This document shows positions 23,235 through 33,651 of a stretch of 64,000 nucleotides of DNA, one piece after another. Numbering within the stretch: position 1 is the first letter of the stretch; each line of letters begins with the position of its first letter. The position numbers were made by a program, and so were the translations under genes. The notes under the pieces are model-generated. The model had not been told where the DNA came from and did no database searches. It saw nothing but the letters and a program-made list of their open reading frames with translations. The stretch comes from Nocardioides furvisabuli (lineage in GTDB: Bacteria > Actinomycetota > Actinomycetes > Propionibacteriales > Nocardioidaceae), in NCBI RefSeq assembly GCF_021083185.1, contig NZ_JAIGQB010000008.1, forward strand, positions 124,001-188,000. The letters run 5' to 3'.

Positions 23235-23840
23235 CTAGGTGGTGGGGTCACGGCCCTCGTCGAGGGCCTTCCAGATGTCGATGTTCTCCTGCGGCCCGGC
23301 GTCGTGGGCATCCGTCGCGCCGGCGCCGGTGGGGGCGTCGTAGCGGGTGCCCATCTCGGGCCAGCGGGGCACGAGGACGACCGCGGCGGCACTCGCCGCG
23401 ACGCTCAGCAGCGCCCCGACGGCAGCGGCGGCGTACCAGCCCGTGAGGTCGGTGGCGACGGTGTCGGTGCCCGACGCGCGGAGCAGTGCGTCGGCGAGCT
23501 TGTCGGGCAGGCTCCAGAAGGCCTCCACGACCGTCGCCACCAGGCCCACGGCCGCGACGAGCCCGAGCGCCGCCACCGCCCGCCGGACGCGACCGCGGGT
23601 GACGAGCAGGACGCCCCAGCACGCCAGCAGCACGAGTGCGAGCGCAGCGGCGAGCGGCGACTCCTGGACGCTGTCGAGGGAGAGCGCGGACGCCATCGCC
23701 GAGTCGGCGGCCGTGTCCACCGCGCCGGAGCGGCCGGCGACCCACGGCTTGCTGCCCGCCACGGCGGAGAGCCCGGCGGCCGCCACACCGACGAGGACGA
23801 CTGGGCCGAACCCACCGCGCCCCTGAGTCCGCTCAGCCAT
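23235..23840 (-). CDS. Trp biosynthesis-associated membrane protein (TIGR02234-like)
   Basis: 201-residue protein with four hydrophobic segments ([57 protein letters not shown] and [21 protein letters not shown]), the layout of the actinobacterial Trp_oprn_chp family. The conserved KPWV early and WYAAA before helix 4 are seen. Function is unknown. ATG 23840 lies within the last codons of hisI (8-bp overlap). In most relatives trpE sits between these two genes; here it does not. Confidence 0.87.
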   Translation of the reverse strand: MAERTQGRGGFGPVVLVGVAAAGLSAVAGSKPWVAGRSGAVDTAADSAMASALSLDSVQESPLAAALALVLLACWGVLLVTRGRVRRAVAALGLVAAVGLVATVVEAFWSLPDKLADALLRASGTDTVATDLTGWYAAAAVGALLSVAASAAAVVLVPRWPEMGTRYDAPTGAGATDAHDAGPQENIDIWKALDEGRDPTT

Positions 23841-24195
23841 CGAACCGGTGCACCAGGTCGGCGTCGAAGCACGTCCGGTCGCCGGTGTGGCAGGCACCGT
23901 CGACCTGGTCGACGACGAAGAGGAGGGTGTCGCCGTCGCAGTCGAGGCGCACCTCCTTCACCTCCTGGGTGTGGCCGGAGGTCTCGCCCTTGACCCAGTA
24001 CTCGCGCCGCGACCGGGACCAGTACGTCGCGCGCCCGGTCGCGAGGGTGCGGGCCAGCGCCTCGTCGTCGACCCACGCCAGCATCAGCACCTCGCCGGAC
24101 CCGTGCTGCTGCACGACGACGGGGACGAGCCCCTCTGCGGTGTGACGCAGGCGGGACGAGATGGCGGGGTCGAGGGACGGAACAGGGAGGTTCAC
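23833..24195 (-). CDS. hisI: Phosphoribosyl-AMP cyclohydrolase
   Basis: 120-residue enzyme for step 3 of histidine synthesis, opening the adenine ring of PR-AMP. The metal-binding and catalytic stretch is [27 protein letters not shown], with the Zn cysteines, and the substrate region [18 protein letters not shown] is complete. It is the stand-alone form without HisE. GTG 24195 overlaps the aminotransferase stop as GTGA. Confidence 0.95.
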   Translation of the reverse strand: MNLPVPSLDPAISSRLRHTAEGLVPVVVQQHGSGEVLMLAWVDDEALARTLATGRATYWSRSRREYWVKGETSGHTQEVKEVRLDCDGDTLLFVVDQVDGACHTGDRTCFDADLVHRFDG

Positions 24196-25019
24196 GGGTC
24201 CATCGTCTCAGCCTCGCGGCTGCGCCACGTCTCCGCACAGGCCCGCGTGACCGGCCCCGGGGCCGGCAGGTCGCGGTCGTCCCACCGGGCGATGGCCTGC
24301 ACGTCCCGGGTCGTGGAGGCCAGGAACGCCTCGCTGCAGCGCTCGAGGACCTCGGCCAAGGGCTCGTCGACCTCCCGCGCGCCGCACCACTCCACCACCA
24401 GGGCGCGCGTGACCCCGGCCAGGCAGCCTGATGCCAGGCTCGGCGTGCGGAGCTCGCCGTCGACGACGTAGAAGACGTTGCTGCCCGTGCCCTCGCAGAG
24501 GTGACCCGCGGTGTTGGCGAGGACGGCCTCCGTGCCGCCACGCTCCGTGGCGTGCGCGAGCGCGATGACGTTCTCGGCGTACGACGTGGTCTTGAGGCCG
24601 GCGGTGGCTCCGTGCTCGTTGCGTGTCCACGGCACGGTGACGACACGGGTGCTCGCAGGCGCGGGCTCGAGGGCGCTGTAGGCGACCACCAGCGTCGGCG
24701 GGCCGCCGCCGCGCCCGGACCCCATCGGGTGCGGGCCCGCGGTGAAGGTGATCCGAAGGCGACCCATCGGGTCGCCGGCCGCGCCCTCCACGACCGCCTG
24801 CACCCCGCGGCGTACGGCGTCGAGGTCGGGGGCGGGCAGTCCGAGCCCCGCGGCCGAACGCTCGAGCCGGGTCAGGTGGCGGGTCAGCGCGAACGGGACG
24901 CCGTGCAGGGTCTTCACCGCCTCGAAGACACCGTCCCCGACGGTGAACCCGTGGTCGGTGACCGTCACGGCCCCCGCGGTCGGATCGGCCATCAGGTCGC
25001 CGTTCAGCCATACGCGCAT
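24192..25019 (-). CDS. Class IV aminotransferase (aminodeoxychorismate lyase-like)
   Basis: 275-residue PLP fold-type IV enzyme. The Schiff-base Lys is in [17 protein letters not shown], the phosphate loop in [12 protein letters not shown], and the C-terminal [15 protein letters not shown] is typical. It may be aminodeoxychorismate lyase (PabC, folate pathway) or a branched-chain or D-amino acid aminotransferase; sequence reading alone does not separate these. The first gene of the his-trp-lgt chain. ATG 25019 has a TAGAGT box 6 nt upstream and no Shine-Dalgarno, so it is probably leaderless and drives the downstream genes. Confidence 0.85.
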   Translation of the reverse strand: MRVWLNGDLMADPTAGAVTVTDHGFTVGDGVFEAVKTLHGVPFALTRHLTRLERSAAGLGLPAPDLDAVRRGVQAVVEGAAGDPMGRLRITFTAGPHPMGSGRGGGPPTLVVAYSALEPAPASTRVVTVPWTRNEHGATAGLKTTSYAENVIALAHATERGGTEAVLANTAGHLCEGTGSNVFYVVDGELRTPSLASGCLAGVTRALVVEWCGAREVDEPLAEVLERCSEAFLASTTRDVQAIARWDDRDLPAPGPVTRACAETWRSREAETMDP

Positions 25020-25084
25020 GGCGCCACTCTAGGGCCGCCCCACGCACCTCACGAGCCACTCGAACACGCGAGACGGGGGACCCG

Positions 25085-25113
25085 ATTTTGGCCCCGCGCA
25101 ACCCGTGTACTAC
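25085..25113 (+). promoter_or_regulatory. Putative promoter of the tRNA cluster
   Basis: ATTTTG at 25085-25090 and TACTAC at 25108-25113 are separated by 17 bp and lie about 45 bp before tRNA-Gly. The local drop in GC content supports a promoter; the hexamers are only partial matches to consensus. Confidence 0.4.
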
Positions 25114-25157
25114 TGTTCTACTCGCACTCAGGCCGGGAAACCGGCAGGAGCACGCAG

Positions 25158-25230
25158 GCGGACATAGCTCAGTTGGTAGAGCGCAACCTTGCCAAGGTTG
25201 AGGTCGCGAGTTCGAGTCTCGTTGTCCGCT
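25158..25230 (+). tRNA. tRNA-Gly (anticodon GCC)
   Basis: 73-nt cloverleaf with acceptor arms GCGGACA and TGTCCGC, anticodon loop TTGCCAA between CAACC and GGTTG, and T loop TTCGAGT. CCA is not encoded. Confidence 0.96.
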
Positions 25231-25265
25231 CGGAAGGTCTCCCCCGTTCATTTCGGAACCTCCAC

Positions 25266-25336
25266 GGTGGGTTGGCCGAGAGGCGAGGCAACGGACTGCA
25301 AATCCGTCTACACGGGTTCAAATCCCGTACCCACCT
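25266..25336 (+). tRNA. tRNA-Cys (anticodon GCA)
   Basis: 71-nt cloverleaf with acceptor arms GGTGGGT and ACCCACC, anticodon loop CTGCAAA between ACGGA and TCCGT, and T loop TTCAAAT. It is 35 bp after tRNA-Gly and probably cotranscribed. CCA is not encoded. Confidence 0.95.
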
Positions 25337-25356
25337 CGCATCACACAAGTTCACAC

Positions 25357-25431
25357 GGGCGATTGGCGCAGCGGTAGCGCGCTTCCTTGACACGGAAGAG
25401 GTCACTGGTTCAAACCCAGTATCGCCCACCA
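25357..25431 (+). tRNA. tRNA-Val (anticodon GAC)
   Basis: Cloverleaf with acceptor arms GGGCGAT and ATCGCCC, anticodon loop TTGACAC between CTTCC and GGAAG, and T loop TTCAAAC. The 3' CCA is encoded (25429-25431), unlike the two tRNAs before it. The next bases form a ggccccgg/ccggggcc hairpin at about 25443-25466 that probably ends the tRNA transcript. Confidence 0.96.
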
Positions 25432-25442
25432 GCATCACCGAA

Positions 25443-25466
25443 GGCCCCGGAGAGATCCGGGGCCTT
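25443..25466 (+). terminator. Hairpin after the tRNA cluster
   Basis: Inverted repeat ggccccgga ... tccggggcc spans 25443-25466 with a short loop (gagaga), 12 nt after tRNA-Val. It is well placed to terminate the Gly-Cys-Val tRNA transcript. Confidence 0.7.
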
Positions 25467-25512
25467 CCGGCATTTCGGCCGGATGCAGCCGGGTGACGGG
25501 CATACTCCCCGG

Positions 25513-26232
25513 GTGACCAGCACCGGGACCTCCCACGACCGCACCTTCCACCCGACGCGGACCGCGCGCCGGGCGTACGCGGTCAATGCCGGCATCGCCT
25601 GGCTGGGCGTGGTGCTGACAGTCGTGCTGTCGGCGCTCGGGTGGTACCGCGAGGCCCCGGTCGAGGCCGGTCTCTACGGCGACACCCGCGACGGTCTCGG
25701 CGGCGCGCTCGCGCGGGTGATGGACACCTTCAGCTACTTCACGATCTGGTCCAACGTCGTCGTGGCGGCCTCGACGACGATGCTGCTGCGACGTCCGGTG
25801 CGCGACACGCTCGTGCAGCGGGTGCTGCGGCTCGACGCGCTGCTGATGATCACCGTCACCGCGATCGTCTACCAGGTGCTGCTCGCGCCGACGATCGACG
25901 TGGAGGGGTGGTCGCTGCTGACCGACCCGATCCTGCACGTCGTCACCCCGCTGGTCACGGTCGTCGTCTGGGCGGTGTGGGGACCGCGCGGCTGGATCAG
26001 CGCGCGGCTGGTGCCGCTGGCCCTCGTCGTTCCGCTCGCGTGGATCGGTTGGATGATGCTGCGCGGCGCCGTCGTGGGTGCCTATCCCTACGGCTTCGCC
26101 AACGTCACCGAGCTCGGCTACGCCTCGGTGTCGCTGACGCTCGTCGCGATCCTGGTCTTCGGCCTGGTGGTCGCGGCGGCGTACTGGGGCGTGGACGCGC
26201 TGCTGCGCAGGCGCTCGGCTCAGAACTCGTAG
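25513..26232 (+). CDS. Pr6Pr family membrane protein
   Basis: 239-residue integral membrane protein with six hydrophobic segments, among them AGIAWLGVVLTVVLSALGWY, LLMITVTAIVYQVLLA, LHVVTPLVTVVVWAVWGP and ASVSLTLVAILVFGLVVAAAYW. The central FSYFTIWSNVVVAASTTM and the His-containing segment of helix 4 are typical of the Pr6Pr/FAR-17a-like group. Function is unknown. GTG 25513 is chosen because CATACT lies 6 nt upstream with no ribosome site (leaderless). The 3' end overlaps the convergent sulfotransferase-like gene by 13 bp. Confidence 0.8.
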   Translation: MTSTGTSHDRTFHPTRTARRAYAVNAGIAWLGVVLTVVLSALGWYREAPVEAGLYGDTRDGLGGALARVMDTFSYFTIWSNVVVAASTTMLLRRPVRDTLVQRVLRLDALLMITVTAIVYQVLLAPTIDVEGWSLLTDPILHVVTPLVTVVVWAVWGPRGWISARLVPLALVVPLAWIGWMMLRGAVVGAYPYGFANVTELGYASVSLTLVAILVFGLVVAAAYWGVDALLRRRSAQNS

Positions 26233-26843
26233 CCGAACTCCCGGATCGTGCGGGCGAAGCGCTCCGCCACGATCTCGGCGTCCCCGGGACCGTAGAGCTC
26301 GCGGTAGTGCGGGCCGCTCCCCTGCTTGGCGTGCGGGAGGTCGAGCTCGAAGCCCAGTCGCGCCGAGATGTCGGCCACCGCGGCCGGCAGCTCCTCGTAG
26401 CGGTAGACCTCGTCGACGACGACCTGCCCGCCGAGGCGGTAGAGCCGCTCGTTGAGGGCGAGCCGCTCCATGCGGCGAGGCGTGCGCACGAACTCGGCGA
26501 ACGTCTTGGTGAAGGTCGGCTTGCGGGCGCTGTAGCGGTAGGACGAGGCGACCACGTCGAAGGGGTTCCGCTCGACGGCGAAGGTGAAGTAGGCGTCCCA
26601 CGTCTCGCGACCGATCACCTCGATGACGCGGCGAGCCCCCATGTGGGCGTACGAGCTGGGGTCGGTGTCGTCGTTCTGCGGGCCCACTCCCCCGGCGGCG
26701 GCGCGCAGCACCTCGTCGTCCGGGCTGATCCGGGTGACGACGTCCTCGGGTCCGCAGTGGCGCGACAGGGCGATCTCGAGGCTGGTGCCGGCGGTCTTGC
26801 GGGTCTTGACGAAGACGAAGCGGTGGCGGTGGGAGGCGATCAC
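26220..26843 (-). CDS. Sulfotransferase-family P-loop protein
   Basis: 207-residue protein with the PAPS-type motifs: a 5'-phosphosulfate loop FVKTRKTAGTSLEIAL at residues about 10-25 and a 3'-phosphate motif RNPFDVVASSYRY near residue 90. These match the Sulfotransfer_2 family, which is often linked to glycan or lipid sulfation. The acceptor is unknown. No signal peptide is visible, so it is probably cytoplasmic. It follows the K+ channel gene by 10 bp. Confidence 0.75.
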   Translation of the reverse strand: MIASHRHRFVFVKTRKTAGTSLEIALSRHCGPEDVVTRISPDDEVLRAAAGGVGPQNDDTDPSSYAHMGARRVIEVIGRETWDAYFTFAVERNPFDVVASSYRYSARKPTFTKTFAEFVRTPRRMERLALNERLYRLGGQVVVDEVYRYEELPAAVADISARLGFELDLPHAKQGSGPHYRELYGPGDAEIVAERFARTIREFGYEF

Positions 26844-26853
26844 GCGCGAGGAC

Positions 26854-27942
26854 CTAGTCGTCCTCGTCGGCCAGCGTCTCGCCGTGCGTGCCGGGACGGG
26901 GCGCCCACGGCAGCTCCTTGGCCGGACGCACGACGATCAGCCGGTCGCCGCGCGCGAGCAACGACACCACGGGGTCGAAGTAGCGGTAGACCTTCTCGTC
27001 GCGGACCACGGCGATCACCTGGTCGGGCAGCGACTGCGGCTGCTTGCCCACCTCGTTGACGAGCAGGTCCCGCTCGGCGACCTCGAGGCCCTCGCCGTAG
27101 GTCATCAGGTCCTCCATCACCGAGCCCAGCTCCGGCGACATGGAGGAGAGCCCGAGGAGGCGGCCGACCGCGTCGGAGGAGGTGATGACGGAGTTGGCGC
27201 CCGACTGGCGCATCAGCGGGACGTTCTCGTGCTCGCGAACCGCTGCCACGATCCACGCGTCAGGGTTGAGCTGGCGCACCGTGAGGGTGACGAGCACGTT
27301 GGAGTCGTCGCGGTCGGTGGTGATGATGACGTGGGTGGCCCTCTCGGCGCCGGCCTGGCGCAGCACCCCGCGACGGGTGGCGTCACCGGAGATGACCACG
27401 AGCCGGTCGCGGTTGCCGTCGGCGACCGCCACCGGGCTGGGGTCCACCACGACGATCGCGTCGCGGTCGTAGCCGTTGTTGAGGAGGGTCTCGATCGCGC
27501 TGCGGCCCTTGGTGCCGTAGCCGACGACGACGACGTGCTGGTCCATCTTCTTCCTCCACCGGGAGACCCGGAGCATCTCGCGTCCCTGGGAGGCGAGGAC
27601 CTCCAGGGTGGTGCCGATCAGCAGGACCAGGAACGCGATGCGGGCCGGGGTGATGACCAGTGCGTTGACCAGGCGCGCCTGTGGCGACACCGGGGCGATG
27701 TCGCCGTAACCGGTCGTGCTGAGCGTGACGGTCGTGTAGTAGAACGCGTCGAGCAGGCTGATCTCGTTCTTCGGGTCGTTGCCGTCCCGGTAGCCCTCGC
27801 GGTCGAGGTAGACGAGCAGCACGGTGCCCACCAGGATCGACAGGGCGATCAGGACGCGACGTCCCAGCTCCCACCACGGCGACCTGATCTGCTCGGGCAG
27901 CGACACCCGGCCGACGCTGGGCTGGTGGCTCGACGTCGACAC
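26854..27942 (-). CDS. K+ channel with TrkA-N/RCK gating domain
   Basis: 362-residue two-transmembrane potassium channel. Helix 1 is VLIALSILVGTVLLVYLD, the selectivity filter is TTVTLSTTGYGDIAP and helix 2 is ARIAFLVLLIGTTLEVLA. After residue 130 comes an RCK (TrkA-N) Rossmann domain, HVVVVGYGTKGRSAIETLL, with the acidic residue VVVD at the end of strand 2, then a TrkA-C domain in the last 80 residues ([19 protein letters not shown]). It should form a ligand-gated tetramer. GTG 27942 begins 2 bp after the yihY-like gene stops, so the two are cotranscribed. Confidence 0.9.
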   Translation of the reverse strand: MSTSSHQPSVGRVSLPEQIRSPWWELGRRVLIALSILVGTVLLVYLDREGYRDGNDPKNEISLLDAFYYTTVTLSTTGYGDIAPVSPQARLVNALVITPARIAFLVLLIGTTLEVLASQGREMLRVSRWRKKMDQHVVVVGYGTKGRSAIETLLNNGYDRDAIVVVDPSPVAVADGNRDRLVVISGDATRRGVLRQAGAERATHVIITTDRDDSNVLVTLTVRQLNPDAWIVAAVREHENVPLMRQSGANSVITSSDAVGRLLGLSSMSPELGSVMEDLMTYGEGLEVAERDLLVNEVGKQPQSLPDQVIAVVRDEKVYRYFDPVVSLLARGDRLIVVRPAKELPWAPRPGTHGETLADEDD

Positions 27943-27944
27943 GG

Positions 27945-28910
27945 TCAGGAGTCTCGCACGCCCATGCGCCCGCGCAGGCGCTGGACCAGCTCGAGTCGCG
28001 CGCGCATCGTGTTCTTCTGGGGGAAGACGGTGTCGAAGGCGGCGTTGACCGCCGCACCGATGAGCACCGCCAGGGCGAGGAGGTAGAGCCAGAGCAGCAC
28101 CGCGATGGGGGCGGCGAGGGGCCCGTAGATCGAGCGCGACTCGGCCGCGGTGACCGTCAACGTCCAGCGCAGGACGTACGACCCCGCGATCCAGCAGAAC
28201 AGCGCGAAGGCGGCGCCGGGGAGGTTGAAGCTCCAGTTGGTCCGCACCGGCACCGACACGTGGTAGAGCGTGGCGAGGAAGCAGATGCAGACCACGAGCA
28301 CCACGGGCCAGTAGAGGCTGTTGAGGAAGTCGAGCCGCTGCGGCAGCACCCGGTCGACCAGCGAGGGGCCGGCGACCACGAGCGGGAGGCTGAGCGCCCC
28401 GGTGACCATCGCCAGGACGTAGAGCACGAAGGACAGCGCACGGGTCGCGACGATCCCGCGGTGCCCCCCGAGGCCGTGCATGATCGTGATGGTGTCGACG
28501 AAGACGTTGAGCGCGCGCGAGCCCGACCACAGCGCGAGGATGAAGCCGATCGAGATCACGTCGTAGCGCCCGCCGTCGAGGACCGTGTCGATCGTCGGAC
28601 GGATGATCGTGTTGACCGCCTTCTCCGTCAGCGCCTGCCGCGAGACCTCCAGCACCGCGTTGCGCACGTCATCGATCTGGGTGGCGGAGAACTGCTCGCT
28701 GACGAAGCCCACGGCGCCGGCGAGGGCGAAGATCAGCGGCGGCACCGACAGCACCGCGAAGAACGCCGCCTCGGCGGCCAGACCGGTCACCCGGTGCCGC
28801 AGGCACGAGCCGACCGTCGTCACGACGATGCGCCACAGCTGGACGCGCCACCGCCGCACGAGCACCTCGGCGCGGCGCGGGGCGGGGCTGTCCTCGCGCG
28901 CCTCGGCCAT
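27945..28910 (-). CDS. YihY/virulence factor BrkB family membrane protein
   Basis: 321-residue protein with six transmembrane segments and the family landmarks LAAEAAFFAVLSVPPLIFAL, WSGSRALNVFVDTI, and ESRSIYGPLAAPIAVLLWLYL. The family is sometimes misnamed ribonuclease BN; it is a membrane protein of unsettled function. ATG 28910 is preferred over GTG 28919 because TAGCGT lies 7 nt upstream, a leaderless arrangement. The gene leads an operon with the K+ channel. Confidence 0.88.
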   Translation of the reverse strand: MAEAREDSPAPRRAEVLVRRWRVQLWRIVVTTVGSCLRHRVTGLAAEAAFFAVLSVPPLIFALAGAVGFVSEQFSATQIDDVRNAVLEVSRQALTEKAVNTIIRPTIDTVLDGGRYDVISIGFILALWSGSRALNVFVDTITIMHGLGGHRGIVATRALSFVLYVLAMVTGALSLPLVVAGPSLVDRVLPQRLDFLNSLYWPVVLVVCICFLATLYHVSVPVRTNWSFNLPGAAFALFCWIAGSYVLRWTLTVTAAESRSIYGPLAAPIAVLLWLYLLALAVLIGAAVNAAFDTVFPQKNTMRARLELVQRLRGRMGVRDS

Positions 28911-29014
28911 GGACGTCACGCTAGCGAGTGGAGGGGGCCGACCGCCGAATCCGGGCGGCGGGTTGTCCCGCGGCCGTGGGCGGCGTCACGCCCGCAGCGC
29001 CTACGGTGGCACCC

Positions 29015-30688
29015 ATGACCGACCTCGTCGAGACCGACCACCACGACGACCTCCTCGACCTCCGGGCTGCGACCAACCAGGTGCCGCCGCTCGTCGGGCA
29101 CCACGTCGTCACCTCCGACCTCGCGCTCACCGAGGCCGTCACCCGCCTGGGGTCGGCGGCCGTCGTCGACGACCTCGCCGCCCTGGGTGCGGAGGCGGGG
29201 TCCGAGGAGGCGCGTGAGCACGGGATGCTCGCCAACCGCCACCACCCGGAGCTGGTGCCGTACGACCGCTTCGGCACACGCATCGACGAGGTGGCCTTCC
29301 ATCCCTCGTGGCACTGGCTGATGGAGCGGGCCGTGGGCCACGGCCTCCAGGCCGCGCCGTGGGAGCGGCAGGAGGCCGGCGACGTGCACGCGCACCTGCG
29401 CAGGGCGGCGGGCTTCTTCGCCTGGTCGCAGACCGAGCCCGGGCACGGCTGCCCGATCTCGATGACGTACGCCGCCGTGCCGGCGCTGCGGGCCGACGAC
29501 GCGATCGCGAAGGAGTGGACGCCGCTGCTCGCCGCACGCGCCTACGACCCGGGCGTGCGGGCGCCCTCGGACAAGGCCGGTGCGCTCGCCGGGATGGGGA
29601 TGACCGAGAAGCAGGGCGGCTCCGACGTGCGGGCCAACCGCACGCAGGCCCTTCCGACCGCCGACGACGGCTGGTACGCCCTGCGCGGGCACAAGTGGTT
29701 CACCTCCGCGCCCATGAACGACGTCTTCCTCGTCCTGGCGCAGGCGCCGGGCGGGCTGACCTGCTTCGTCGTGCCGCGCGTGCTGCCCGACGGCAGCCGC
29801 AACCGGATCGACGTGGTGCGCCTCAAGGACAAGCTGGGCAACCGGTCCAACGCCTCCAGCGAGCTCGAGCTCGACGGCACGCTCGCCCAGCGCCTCGGCG
29901 AGGAGGGGCGCGGCGTGCGCACCATCATCGAGATGGTCGCCGCGACCCGCCTCGACTGCGTGCTGGGCTCGGCCTCGCTGATGCGGCGCGCGCTCGCCGA
30001 GGCGTCGTGGCACGTCGGCCACCGCTCCGCGTTCGGTGGGCTGCTGGTCGACAAGCCCCTCATGCAGAACGTGGTGGCCGACCTGGCCGTGGAGTCCGAG
30101 GCCGCCACCGCACTGGCGATGCGACTCGCCTCGGCGGTCGACCGGCCCGGCGACGCCCACGAGGTCGCGCTGCGCCGCATCGCCCTGCCGCTGGCGAAGT
30201 TCTGGGTCTGCAAGCGCACCCCGGCGATGGTGGCCGAGGCGATGGAGTGCCTCGGCGGCAACGGCTACGTCGAGGAGTCCGGGCTGCCGCTCCTCTTCCG
30301 CGAGTCGCCGCTCAACTCCATCTGGGAGGGCTCGGGCAACGTCAACGCGCTCGACGTCCTGCGCGCCCTCGGCCGCGAGCCCGAGGTGCTGCACGCGTGG
30401 ATCGCCGAGGTCGGTGCCGCCCGGGGCGGTGACAGCCGGCTCGACCGGGCGGTCGACGACACCCTGGCGATGCTCGGGGACACCGCCGGTCTCGAGGCAG
30501 GGGCCCGGCGCCTGGCCGGGCAGATGGCGGCGTGCCTGCAGGGCTCGCTGCTGGTGCGCTTCTCCCCGCCGGAGGTCGCCGACGCCTTCTGCGGCAGCCG
30601 CTTCGGCACGTCGTACGGCGGCACGTTCGGCGTGCTGACCAGCGGGTCGCTGCGCGCCGTGGTCGAGCGGGCGACCCCGCGCACCTGA
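29015..30688 (+). CDS. AidB-like acyl-CoA dehydrogenase
   Basis: 557-residue flavoprotein close in length to E. coli AidB (541). The FAD-binding loops WSQTEPGHGCPISMTYA and GMGMTEKQGGSDVRANRT are conserved, and the C-terminal signature RESPLNSIWEGSGNVNALDVL is that of the AidB/isovaleryl-CoA dehydrogenase-like group. AidB binds DNA and is induced by alkylation in E. coli; whether this one does so is inference. ATG 29015 has TACGGT 7 nt upstream and no Shine-Dalgarno, so it is probably leaderless. It is divergent from the yihY-like gene. Confidence 0.9.
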   Translation: MTDLVETDHHDDLLDLRAATNQVPPLVGHHVVTSDLALTEAVTRLGSAAVVDDLAALGAEAGSEEAREHGMLANRHHPELVPYDRFGTRIDEVAFHPSWHWLMERAVGHGLQAAPWERQEAGDVHAHLRRAAGFFAWSQTEPGHGCPISMTYAAVPALRADDAIAKEWTPLLAARAYDPGVRAPSDKAGALAGMGMTEKQGGSDVRANRTQALPTADDGWYALRGHKWFTSAPMNDVFLVLAQAPGGLTCFVVPRVLPDGSRNRIDVVRLKDKLGNRSNASSELELDGTLAQRLGEEGRGVRTIIEMVAATRLDCVLGSASLMRRALAEASWHVGHRSAFGGLLVDKPLMQNVVADLAVESEAATALAMRLASAVDRPGDAHEVALRRIALPLAKFWVCKRTPAMVAEAMECLGGNGYVEESGLPLLFRESPLNSIWEGSGNVNALDVLRALGREPEVLHAWIAEVGAARGGDSRLDRAVDDTLAMLGDTAGLEAGARRLAGQMAACLQGSLLVRFSPPEVADAFCGSRFGTSYGGTFGVLTSGSLRAVVERATPRT

Positions 30689-30771
30689 GCGCGTCACGGT
30701 CTTTGTGACGATCGCCCGCGGGGACGGCCGGCGCGCACTACCGTTGCCCCGTTCACCAAGGGGGGAAACTC

Positions 30772-31071
30772 GTGTCCAGCCAGTCCAGCACGCTCTTCAC
30801 CGTCGGCACCCTGCTCCGGCACGCCCAGGACTCCGGCGCGCCCGTGCGCGTGCTGGTGCAGGGCACGTGGCTCGACGGCCGCATCGTCGGCGCGGACAGC
30901 CTCGGCGTGATCCTCGACGACGGCAACGCCCAGCAGGTGCTGGTGCGCCTGGACTCCATCGTGGCCGTGGCCTTCTCCCGCGCCGACATCGACGACGACC
31001 GGGACGAGGACGCGCGCGCCCACGGACGACGGCGGCGCGACCCGATCGAGGCCGGTCCCGTCGGCGGTTGA
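30772..31071 (+). CDS. Small Sm/Hfq-like barrel protein, paralog 1
   Basis: 99-residue protein of no family I can name. Residues 24-68 read like an Sm core: PVRVLVQGTWLDGRIVGADS has the spacing LVxGxxLxGxIxxxDxLxVxL of the Sm1 motif, and QQVLVRLDSIVAVAF resembles Sm2 (xVRxxxIxxV), with Leu where eukaryotic and archaeal Sm proteins have Gly and without the Hfq YKHA. A 10-residue acidic run (DIDDDRDED) and a basic, Gly-rich tail ending PIEAGPV follow. GTG 30772 has AAGGGGGGA 6 nt upstream, and a TACCGT box lies at 30739-30744. A paralog follows at 31195. RNA binding is inference. Confidence 0.8.
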   Translation: MSSQSSTLFTVGTLLRHAQDSGAPVRVLVQGTWLDGRIVGADSLGVILDDGNAQQVLVRLDSIVAVAFSRADIDDDRDEDARAHGRRRRDPIEAGPVGG

Positions 31072-31194
31072 GCCCAACCCCGCACGTCGCATCAAGGTTC
31101 ACCGAAGGGCTCTCGCACGCTGCCGCATTCGCGCCGCGCCGCCCCCGCCGCGGCCCTACCGTCGGCACATCGACGGCCGTGGGAGGCGATGCGC

Positions 31195-31516
31195 ATGACG
31201 AAGATCAGCAGCACGATGCTCAGCGTGGGGACGCTGCTGCGCCGCGCCGAGGACACGGGAGCGGCGGTGCGGGTGCTCGTCCAGGGCACCTGGCTCGACG
31301 GTCGGGTGCTCGGGTGCGACGGCCTCGGCGCGGTCCTCGACGACGGCGACGGCCACCAGTCGCTCGTGCGCCTCGACTCCGTGGTGGCGGTGACGTTCTC
31401 GCGCGTGCAGATGGAGGAGCCCGACACCGCGCGCGCCCACGGCGGCGGCGCGAGCGGGCCGATCGAGGCCGGCCCGGTCACCGTGCCCCCGCAGTCGCGG
31501 GGCGAGCACACCCCCC

Positions 31517-31536
<20 letters not shown>
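31195..31536 (+). CDS. Small Sm/Hfq-like barrel protein, paralog 2
   Basis: 113-residue tandem paralog of the 30772 product. The cores align without gaps: SVGTLLRRAEDTGAAVRVLV, QGTWLDGRVLGCDGLGAVLD and SLVRLDSVVAVTFSR. The tail also keeps ARAHG and PIEAGPV, then adds about 17 extra residues. ATG 31195 is preferred over ATG 31189 because GGGAGG lies 8 nt before it but only 2 nt before 31189. A TACCGT box at 31157-31162 mirrors that of paralog 1. Its last 20 bp overlap the end of pgm on the other strand, so the two transcripts could form an antisense pair. Confidence 0.8.
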
Positions 31537-33160
<1,624 letters not shown>

Positions 33161-33212
33161 GGCCCCATCTTGGTGGGTCCGGCAACTCCCGTCGAGAAAG
33201 GCGCACGGCGGT

Positions 33213-33239
33213 TGTCGATTCCGGGCGGGTCGGTCCGTC
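33213..33239 (+). promoter_or_regulatory. Predicted ECF42-type promoter
   Basis: TGTCGA at 33213-33218 and CGTC at 33236-33239 are separated by 17 bp. This fits the -35 TGTCGA and -10 CG[AT]C pattern reported for ECF42 sigma factors, and it sits 50 bp before the two YCII genes and the sigma gene, so the operon is probably autoregulated. Confidence 0.65.
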
Positions 33240-33288
33240 ACAGTGGTGGGACCGCACCCGGCGGGCCCGTGGGAGTCAGGAGACCGAG

Positions 33289-33651
33289 ATGACCGAGTAC
33301 GTCGTGTTGATCGTCGGTGACGCCGATCGCTGGTGGACCACCATGACCGAGCAGGAACGCAGGGACGGCTACGCCGAGTACGGGCGCTTCGCCCAGCAGC
33401 TCGGCGAGCGCGGCCACCGCATCGTCGGCGGGGCCGAGCTGCAGCCCAGCGCCACGATCCGCACCGTCCAGCCCGGCGGCGCGACCGTCACCGACGGGCC
33501 GTTCGCGGAGACCGCGGAGCAGGTCGGCGGCTACTTCCACATCGAGACCGACGACCTCGACGACCTGCTCGAGTGCTGCAGGATCATCGCCGCGCTGGGC
33601 GACGCCGTGCAGGTGGTCCCGACGGTCGTGCCCGAGACGAGGCCGTCATGA
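33289..33651 (+). CDS. YCII-related (DGPF domain) protein 1
   Basis: 120-residue ferredoxin-like alpha/beta protein. The hallmark DGPF motif is in VTDGPFAETAEQVGGYFHIE, and the N-terminal strand YVVLIVGD matches the family. Such proteins are encoded beside ECF42 sigma factors; their biochemical role is not known. AGGAG lies about 7 nt before ATG 33289. It leads an operon with the second YCII gene (ATGA overlap) and the sigma factor. Confidence 0.88.
   Translation: MTEYVVLIVGDADRWWTTMTEQERRDGYAEYGRFAQQLGERGHRIVGGAELQPSATIRTVQPGGATVTDGPFAETAEQVGGYFHIETDDLDDLLECCRIIAALGDAVQVVPTVVPETRPS

Noticed and set aside
25158..25431. tRNA cluster as an integration site for a mobile element
   Set aside because: The flanking genes are ordinary, no integrase or attachment-site repeat is seen, and the tRNAs are intact.
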